From: Cochliopodium minus
Taxonomy: Eukaryota > Discosea > Himatismenida > Cochliopodiidae
Reading direction: 5' to 3'
Length of the DNA stretch: 64,000 nucleotides
Assembly (NCBI GenBank): GCA_024220525.1
Contig: JAMYWO010000106.1
Coordinates: forward strand, 1-64,000
Position 1 is the first letter of the stretch; each line of letters starts with the position of its first letter. The notes under the pieces were generated by a model, which was not told where the DNA came from, did no database searches, and was given only the letters and a program-made list of their open reading frames with translations. Below, one piece after another: positions 55,893 through 64,000 of the stretch. The position numbers and the translations under genes are program-made.

Positions 55893-58262
55893 ATGCAAAC
55901 TTTTAGATTACTTTTATTCTTTTTGATTGTTTTCATATGCTTCAATATGATCAATTGTGCTCCAAAACATAGAGTGAGCAAAAGACATGAAATAAATAAA
56001 CAAAAATATTACAATGTGATGGATTCAGCAATTAAATTGAGCGAGAAATCCAAATCAAATACAAAGAATGCCAAGCCCACAATATTTGTAAATTTATATC
56101 CTTGAATAAAAATAACAATTTATTTTTTAAAAATAATATTTATAGGTTCCAGGAATAGGAGGTATATAATACCGATATAATAATAATTATTCATCTTCAG
56201 TATCAAATATATTTGTATTTTAGGATCAATTCTTCAAGCCAAACGTAATTTTTTTCTTTTTTATATCTCCGAAAAAATTTAACTGAAATTTATATTTTTT
56301 TTTCTGAATTTTCTTGACAGTGAACAAAACAAAGGAGGTAGATTATTTCTGCTACTTGAAAACTTCATATTATTATCGCATCTGGTTGAATCTGGAAGAT
56401 CTTGTACCTGGAGCAATGGATTGTTTCATAGACAACATGATTCTTCTTTGGAATGAAAAAGAGAAAAAATGGGTAAATAATACAGGTGTTGATATGATTC
56501 CAGTACCAGGAAATGCAGGATGGTAAAAATAAAATAACATAAAATATCACGTTATAAAATCCTTTTCAACACTGATACTCAATATATCTTTTTTTTGAAA
56601 AGAGAAAATTATACTCCGAATTAGACATGTCCAAAATTTACAACTTTGTTAGCGGATATAAATTAATTGCTAACAAAATTTAAACTGTTGTAAAATTTTG
56701 AACATCTCTAACTCCGAATTATAATTATAATTTATTTATTTATTATCCTCCAACAAAATTTTTTTTTTTTGACTGATAATCTTTTTTTTTCGTTAAGTGA
56801 TTATTTGGATCCATACGATGAATTCACCAGAGATGAGACATTGTACTTTGGATTGATGACACAAGCATTCGAAGCAGCAGGATATGTGAGAGAAAAGAAT
56901 TTGACAGCTCTCACCTATGATTTTAGGTTGTCTCCCAATGAACAGAGCCACTACTTTGACAACATGAAAAGCACCATTGAAAAATTTTACAACAATAGCA
57001 ATGGTACTCGTGTTTTACTTGTCAGTCACTCCATGGGTTGTATGATGACATTGTATTTCTTAAACAGTATGACTCAAGATTGGAAGGTAAAAAATTTTAT
57101 TTATTTTCCATTCTTTATTTTATTTTATTTATTTTTATTTTTATTTTTATTATTATTTTTATTATCAATAATTAAAATTTATACTTTTTCTTCTTTAAAA
57201 TTTTTTATTATTTTTATATTAATTTTTATTTTTAATTTCTTCTTATTTCATTTTTGTTAATTTAGGATAAATTTGTCGACAGTTGGATTCCTATCGCAGG
57301 TCCATTTACAGGTGCGACAGTTTCATTAAAATCTGTGATTTCAGGATACAATCTAGGTAAACATTTCTCTCACAAAGGTTTTTAATTAAATTTTAATTTT
57401 TTTTTTTTTTTTTACAGGAATTAATCTTATACCTGATGATAAAGCACTTATTTTCAACAGAGCGCAATCTTCTGGGTATTGGTTGTTCCCAACTTACTAT
57501 TGGGGAAAAGACAAAGTGTTTGTGACAACCCCCAAGAGAAACTACACTATAGACGACATGCATCAACTCTTTGTTGACGCAAATATATCCAGCCTCTATC
57601 CATATTACCTCTACCCAAGAAACTTGACAGATGCACTCGTACAACCAAATGTAATAAAAAATTTTTATTATCATTTTTTTTTTAATAATTACAAATATTT
57701 TTTATTTTTTATTTTTTATTTACTTTTTCTTTAATTTTATTTTTATTTTTTATTAATTTTTTATTTTTTCATTTTTTTTTATTTTTTATTTTATTTTTAT
57801 ATTTACATTTATTTTTATTCATTTAACATTTTTATTTTTTTATTTTTTAAATTTTTTTTTATATTATTATTATTTTTATTTTATTTTTTATTTTTATTTT
57901 TATTATTATTATTTTTAAATTTTTTTTTATATTATTTTTATTTTATTTTATTTTTTCATTTCAGTTATTTTTCATTTTATTTATTTTTTTATTTTTATTA
58001 GGTTAAAGTTTTGTGCATGTATGGATACAACATTTCAACAGATTATGGTTACGTTTACGATGCACAGTTCTCTAACCCAGTTTCTATCCCAGGGGACGGA
58101 GATGGAACCGTCCCGTCCCTTTCTGCGACCAAATGCGAGATGTGGAAGTCTCAACAAGATCAACCAGTAGAGTTAATTGGCATTCCCAATGTTCCTCACA
58201 TGTATCTTGTTACTGATCAGACTGTCATCAAATTCATTTTGTCTGAAGCTCTCAATGTGTAG
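55893..58262 (+). CDS. LCAT / lysosomal phospholipase A2 (PLA2G15)-like acyltransferase, 435 aa
   Basis: Eight exons: 55893-56087, 56146-56161 (16 bases), 56224-56244 (21 bases), 56321-56522, 56798-57086, 57266-57356, 57418-57650 and 58002-58262; 435 residues. The ATG at 55893 opens a signal peptide (MQTFRLLLFFLIVFICFNMI ending NCA). The spliced N-terminus reads PTIFVPGIGGSILQAKLNKT, then IWLNLEDLVPGAMDCFIDNM, both hallmarks of the lecithin:cholesterol acyltransferase family. The nucleophile elbow is SHSMG, the acid is in GDGDGTVP, and the histidine in NVPHMYLV, so the Ser-Asp-His triad is complete and the enzyme should be active. PLA2G15-type members hydrolyse and transacylate glycerophospholipids in lysosomes. 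Export or delivery to the endolysosome is inferred from the signal peptide. Length matches the family. Confidence 0.9.
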
Positions 58263-58552
58263 TCTAAGATGTATAAAATTAAAAATTGTTTAATTGTTTG
58301 TTTATCTTGTGTTTGATTCTTATATCAGGTGGAGGTTTTCAAAAAAAAAAAATTAAAATTCTTTTTTTTTTTTTCGGTGAATATATATTTATGTTAAAAT
58401 ATATAATTTCATATTATAGAAGCAGATAAAGAAGTAGAATATGAAGTCATTTTAAAAAATGAATTCATCATAAAATTATTTCCAAAACCTTACTTCTTTT
58501 ATTAGACTGTTCATCTATCTTTTTATTGCCAATAAAATTTATATAAAAAAAA

Positions 58553-60156
58553 ATGGATACAGAAAACAATAACAACCAAGGGAAGCAAGATATCAAAGAA
58601 GGAGAGAATGATAAAAATGAGAAAATAGTAGAGAATAAAATTTTGGAAGAGAATAATAACAATACCATAGAAATTACAGTGGAGGATAAAGAAAGATTGA
58701 AGAATTTGAAATCTTTCTTTGGAGATTTGGACAAATCATTTTTGGAAATCGAAGAATTATTGAAGAAGGTGGAGAATTGGCCCAAGGAATCCCAGATGGA
58801 GGCAGAATTGAACCAACAATTCACCAATAATGTGATCCAAGCGATGGATAAATCGAAGAAAGCGATGAAATTGATATCCATGGATAAGGAATTTGATTAT
58901 AGAATATACAAAGTGACCTTGAATCAAAATTTTTATTTTTTATTTTTTTTTTTTATGTTTTTTTTGTAATTTTCTTCAGTGAAAATATTTAAATAATTTT
59001 CGAAACCAATAATAATTTATGATTATCTTGATTGGACTTTTCTAAAATTGATCAAACTCTTTTTTAATCGTTTTTAAAAGATTAAACAAATTTTAAACAA
59101 ATTTATTTTTTAAATCATTATTTTTAGTAAATTTTATTATTTTTTGTTCATTTTAATTATTTTTATGTTTGGTTTAAATTATTTTTTTATAACTTTTTTT
59201 TTTTTTTTATTATTTTCTATTAAAGGAACTATTAAACAACTACATACACGCATTGTTAGACCTGTCATTTGTAATGGAAAGCATATTAGTAGAACAAAGC
59301 TTCAAATGCACAGAATGGGACAAAAAATTTGGGGAAGCACTCAACCTGATGGACATCATTCAGCCTAAATGCCTTCTTTTCGCCGAAATCTACAAACTCG
59401 AAGACGTTTCACTCGAAAATTGTTTGACCACTGTTTTCGGAGTCGAAACCAAGAAACTTTGGGAGTATAGAAGAGGTGCTTTGATTTTTTACAAGCTCAG
59501 TTTGTTTCTCAACAGTAATAGGATCAATGAGTTGGACAAACAAAAAGAAGTAAAAAAAATATTTTTTATTTTTTAATTTTATATTTTTGAAAATATAAAT
59601 TTTAATAATTGGTTTTTTACTTTTTTTTCAAAATTTTCTTTTTTACTTTTTTTTCAAAAATTTCTTTTTAAAGTTTTTTTAAGTTTTTTTTTTGAGAGAA
59701 TTTTATGGATTTGATCAAAAGTTTTTTAAAATTTTTTTTCAAAATTTAATTTTTTCTTTTTGCAAAGTTATTACATATTATTTTTATTGAAAAAAAAATT
59801 TAAAAATTTAAACAACTTTTTGTTTATTTTTCATGAAAAAGGTTGCTTTATTGGAACAATCAATAGACCACCTCATTTTCGCACTCAAAGACAAAAACGA
59901 TCAGCTCAATCTCCTGAACAGCCAAGAATCGATGGTGAGCATCTACATAGGAGAGCTGTGCGTGTGGAGAAGAAAATTTTTTGACGAAGTTGATTACGTC
60001 AATAAATCCCCTTCTTTCTTTCTCGATACAGGTGTTACTTGTTTGAATCTTTTCGTCAATTTGATTGAGAGTGACAAGTATTTTTCTCAGATGGGCTATT
60101 CTACTGAGCTCCCTAAGAAAATGATTGAGATTTTGAAAGACTTGTACAAGAAATAA
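58553..60156 (+). CDS. Unrecognised helical protein, 332 aa
   Basis: Three exons, 58553-58912, 59226-59549 and 59842-60156, encode 332 residues. The first 45 residues are acidic and Asn-rich (MDTENNNNQGKQDIKEGEND). The rest is predicted all-helical with many leucines and charged residues (LKSFFGDLDKSFLEIEELLK, LLNNYIHALLDLSFVMESIL, IGELCVWRRKFFDEVDY), without signal peptide or membrane segment. The two introns are about 300 bases, longer than average, and both acceptors are AAAG. I do not recognise a domain. The overall feel is of a helical-repeat or vesicle-tether type scaffold, but this is not supported by a motif. Confidence 0.65.
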
Positions 60157-60250
60157 ATTAAAAAAAAAAGTTTTATTTAACAACTAAAAATAAATAAATT
60201 TATTTTTATCCACAATGATATTTGACCAAAAAATATTTTTTGTTATTATT

Positions 60251-62032
60251 TTATTTTATTTGAGAAACAAGAAATTTCTTAATTTGGTCGATCTTTGTTT
60301 CTATCAAAAAATGAATGGAAAAGTGATCGATAATTCTGTGAAGCAAAGGTTTTGGAAGTTTCAAATATTTTTTGTTGTTCAAAAAAATGTTGAGGCAAAC
60401 TAAAAATGATTTTATTCTTCTTTTGAAATCCTTTTCGAAAGTGGAATGATTATTAGGAGTCCAACAAGGTTTTGAAGAGATTCTTTTGTTATAATTCAAG
60501 AATTTTTGGAGAATTTTTCTTTCTTCCAAGTTTTTATTTTTGATGTTAAAGACAAGAAGGGAGTGATTAATTTGAATTAAATTTAACATTTGTTCTAGGT
60601 TGAAAAAAGTTTCATTACAAACAAAGAATTGTAAGGTGTCATTCAGTTTCAAACTATCAACAAAATACTCTTTCATTTTAAAGTCATCAAAATGAAAATC
60701 TTTTGGGATTTGAAGTTCTTTGAGGAATAAATTAGTTTTCAAACTGTCCGACAATTTCTTCATTTCAATGGGAAAAGAGGAATCCAAGTGGAGGTATTCC
60801 CATTTTTTGTGATTTAACAAATTAGGTACAGTCTGGTGATCGTTTTCATCTTTTAGATTTGGAATTTCTAAATGTGTTAGAGATTCATTTATTTCAAGTC
60901 CTTCCTTTAGATAATTGTATACATTTTTTTCACTAACATTTTTGTAACATGCTCTCACTTTCCTGAAATGAAAATTAGTTAGTAAAAATGATCGTAAATT
61001 AGATCAATATAAAACAACCTATGATATGATAATTTGGATCTCATTGATCAATTATATAGTATCTTTTGTTTAGATATAAAAATTGATTTATTTTATATGT
61101 CGCATAAAATTTAATTCTCAAAAAAATTTTCAATTTAATATGTAAAGAAAATAAAAATTTGGTTCTTACAATTTTTTAAGAGAATTGTTGTTAGATAACA
61201 TTTCATTCATTTCATTTTCTTTCAATGATCCAAGTGCTTCATTGTAAGACAAATTCAGAGAAACAATACCACGATGATACTTTACAGATTTCAAAATCGA
61301 AGATAATTGGGAATTATCAAGAAAAGAATTTTTACAACAAATTTTTTTGAAGTTTTCATTTGAATCTAAAATCTCCGCAATTTTATTTTTGAGACTTTTT
61401 CCAACAGAAAACAAGTAATAATTACTTTTTAAACTGAAACACGTTAAATTTTTGTTGATTTTGAATGCATCACAAATAGGACCAAACTCAAAATTATGCC
61501 CTCCTTTAAATTCATCATAATTGTAAAAAAAGATTCCAAATGAAGATAAATTCTTTTTAGAATTTGAAAGAAAATCGGAAATTTCTTTGGAAAGATCCTC
61601 TTTTATATCAAAGTTGGTTAAAATGAGCTTTTTGATATTATCGTTTTGTTGTATAGATTTCATCACTTTAATCAACATCTCATTTGATTCTTTATGATTT
61701 CCTATTTTACCAATCAATTCCAATTTTTTTATGGAGGGATTTGATTTTATCCATTCGCTGAATTCTTCCCATTTTTTTTTATTCAGATTTACAAGTATTT
61801 TGAGGCTTTTCAGTGTTTTTGTATTCCTGAGATAGTCCATCAGATGAGGCCAAAAAGAATCCGCATCGTATTCGAGATTACGATAGAATTCTATCCTCTT
61901 CAATTTGTCAATCGCTTTCAATTTTTCGAATCTCTTTATCTCCTCTTCATCTTTATAAAATGAATACAAATCATTCCCGAAATTCAGATCTTCTTTATCT
62001 CCTCTTTCTATTCTCTTTACCATTTTCTTCAT
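60251..62032 (-). CDS. Leucine-rich-repeat protein with C-terminal box, copy c (524 aa)
   Basis: Two minus-strand exons, 62032-61170 and 60962-60251, encode 524 residues. It is a paralogue of the gene at 5462-7359. The first exon has the same 863-base length and phase, and the blocks match: LKAIDKLKRIEFYRN, LRNTKTLKSLKILVN, IQQNDNIKKLILTNFDI, YHRGIVSLNLSYNEALG, then after the intron ACYKNVSEKNVYNYL and the closing block NPCW-less variant KPCWTPNNH, FLVCLNIFLNNKKYLKLPKP, LLHRIIDHFSIHFLI. The LRRs are degenerate ribonuclease-inhibitor type. The intron interrupts the LRR region at the same codon in all three copies (after ...L(K/Q)(K/R)L). No membrane segment or signal peptide. Function unknown. 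Confidence 0.8.
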
Positions 62033-62454
62033 TTTTTTATTTGCTAATATTCTATACTATTTTACGTTTAAAATTTAGATTTTTAGATTGGGATATTGCT
62101 ATATGTTACCATTTTTTTTTTTTCAAATTCAATTTTTTTTATTTTTTATTTCAAAATTGTTCGATTATTTTTAAAAAAATAAGTTTTTAAAGAGAAATAG
62201 TCGTGCAAAAAAGAAATTTACTCCCTTTGAGTTCTCATGAGATTTTTTCATTATCAAGAAAGTTAAAATGAACATTATTTTTGATTAAATTAAAAAAAGT
62301 ATTGAAGTAACTTGTAAGATGTAAGCCTTTGAAGTTTTAATAATTTCTTGGGTTTGAATAGACAAGAGCACATGATTGAAGAATATAAAACTATGAAATA
62401 AAAAATTTTCTTTGAAAACAATATTTGAAAATTTTTTTTTTATATAAATTAAAT
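62033..62454. other. Intergenic, AT-rich
   Basis: A 422-base spacer between two minus-strand LRR paralogues in tandem. No coding signal or duplicated flank was noticed. Confidence 0.5.
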
Positions 62455-64000
62455 TTAATATTTAAATTTCCTTTTTTTGTTGAACTTTTGGGTAACAACT
62501 TTTGGTTTGGTGATAACATCTTTGGACTTTGATTCTATCAAAAAATGTATAGAAAAATCATCAATAATTCTGTAAAGTAAAGGTTTGGGTAGTTTCAAAT
62601 GTTTTTGGTTCTTCAAAAAAACGTTGAGACAAATCAAATAAGTTTTTACTTTCTTTCTGAAATCCTCTTCAAACGAGAAATGGTTTTCAATGCTCCAACA
62701 AGGTTTAAGCACAATTTTGTTGTTTATCGCAAAATATTTTTCAATTAGTTGAAGGAAAGTTGATTCATTGTCTCTTTTTAAGAACATAAATTCGATAAGG
62801 CAGTGGTTGACTTTTAATAATTCACAAACTTCAAAACAATCAAAAGTTTTTGAGTAAACATTCAACTTTTGAAGTGCAAAATTAGATTTTAAACAATCAA
62901 AAAAAAAGGAATCAATAGGAGTTTCATATTCATCATTGCAGAAATAAAAAGAAAAGTTCTTGAGGTACTTGTTATCCTTCAAAGCCCCAAAAAATTTTTT
63001 GAATCCCTTTGCATCGAACATTTCGTTGAAGTTTGTGATTAAAGTTTCCCATTTTTTGGAGGAGAGCAACTCGGAGAAAATTTGAGAGTCTGTTTCTTCA
63101 TTTCTGTTGTTGCTTATGTCCAAATAAGTTATGTTCTCGTTTTTTTGGAGTCCTTCCGAAATGTAATCAAACATACTTTGAAAAGTGTAACATTCAGAAA
63201 TATTTCTAAAAAAAAAAAAAATTATTATTCAAAAATAAAAAGTTAAAATTTAATGATAAAAATAAAAAATTTGAATAATTTAAAATATATAATTTAGTAA
63301 TATCAAAAATTATCCTTACAATCTCTTTAGGGATTTATTTATTATCAACATTTCGTTCATTTCATTATTTTCCAAGTTTTCGAGACTGTTTCTAGAAAAA
63401 TCGAAAAAATTTAAACCAGAATGGTTCTTGACAGAGTTCAAAATGGAAAAGGTTTGTTCTTGGTCGAAAAGAAAATAAATTAAACTTAACTTTTTGAAGT
63501 TGAAATTTGTGTTTAAAATATCCGCTATTCTGTTTTCAAGACTTTCGCTTATTAGTTCTCTAACATGTTCATTGCACTCGAATGTGAGAGAAACTTTAAT
63601 TAAAATTTAAAGTTTTAATATATTGAAATTTAATTTTAGAAAAATTTTTACTATTGAAAATAAAAAATAAATTAAAAATAATTAATTTAAAAAATTGAGA
63701 TTTAAAATCAAAAATTCGAAATTTATTAAAAAATGAAATTATCTATACCTATGTTTTTATATTTCAACAGAGCTTTGTAAACAGGACCAAATTCAAAGAC
63801 TTTAACATCTTTATATTGATAATGGAACTTGAAACTCAAAGAATTCAACCTGTTTTTCGATAATAACAAAGAGATCTCTTCAGAAAATTCTAAATCCATC
63901 TCGAAATTGGTGAAGATGAGCTTGGTTATCTTTTCGTTTTGTTGGATTGATCTCATCATTTTCATCATTATCTCTTTGGATTCTACTTTATCCAAAAAGG
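62455..64000 (-). CDS. Leucine-rich-repeat protein with C-terminal box, copy d, 5' end outside window
   Basis: Minus-strand exons 64000-63749 (partial), 63593-63320 and 63205-62455 join in frame. The protein is a third member of the family: SIQQNEKITKLIFTNFEM and FEFGPVYKALLKYKNI match copy c, and the C-terminal block reads KPCWSIENH, TYLICLNVFLKNQKHLKLPK, then PLLYRIIDDFSIHFLI. It differs from copies a and c by an extra intron (63748-63594) splitting the LRR exon, so either this copy gained an intron or the others lost it. Its N-terminus lies beyond the right edge. It stands head-to-tail with copy c, suggesting tandem duplication. No catalytic motif is seen. Confidence 0.8.

Overview
The window is nuclear DNA of an AT-rich, intron-dense protist with standard stop codons. 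Introns are short (about 50-400 bases) and follow a GT(A/T)AAA...T-tract...AG pattern; intergenic DNA is poly-A/T rich. The gene content (two RhoGEFs, a WH1-domain protein, calponin-homology domains, an integrin-beta-like Sib adhesin with Dictyostelium-type cysteine repeats, a C-terminal SKL peroxisomal signal, long leucine-rich-repeat proteins) points to a free-living amoeba, most easily an amoebozoan. A heterolobosean or another amoeboid lineage cannot be excluded. There is no operon structure or prokaryotic signal. Intron phases were checked by hand so that the summed exons of each complete gene are divisible by three.

Left part (1-14 kb): the 3' end of a peroxisomal acyl-CoA dehydrogenase-like gene; an AIG1-like GTPase; a CDC123-family gene with a C-terminal membrane anchor; an LRR protein; a tiny secreted basic protein; on the minus strand a multi-pass HTTM-like membrane protein; a second LRR protein; then two foldback/inverted-repeat elements.

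Centre (14.2-29.1 kb): one giant 14-exon gene of about 4309 residues. It encodes two CH domains, an E/K/R-rich coiled coil, five acyl-CoA-synthetase-like modules (four of them almost identical 1.69-kb tandem copies) and an array of eight and a half C4-C4 zinc fingers resembling FYVE domains. The synthetase modules have lost the ATP-binding signature, so the protein looks like an actin-linked scaffold built from pseudoenzymes. This is the most striking object in the window.

Right of centre (29.2-47.2 kb): two minus-strand membrane proteins; a DH-C1-PH RhoGEF; a 1605-residue Sib-like adhesion receptor; an F-box-MORN-UBR protein with several microexons; and a FUSC-type membrane protein that runs into a one-base assembly gap (N at 47358).

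Right part (47.4-64 kb): minus-strand genes for a pseudokinase, a WH1-domain protein, a DH-PH-PH RhoGEF and a SAM-domain protein; plus-strand genes for an LCAT/PLA2G15-like lipase and an unrecognised helical protein; and two further LRR paralogues of the gene at 5.5-7.4 kb, the last cut by the window edge.

No tRNA, rRNA or CRISPR array was recognised. Exon coordinates were deduced by eye from splice signals, reading frame and family conservation; no alignment or transcript data were used.
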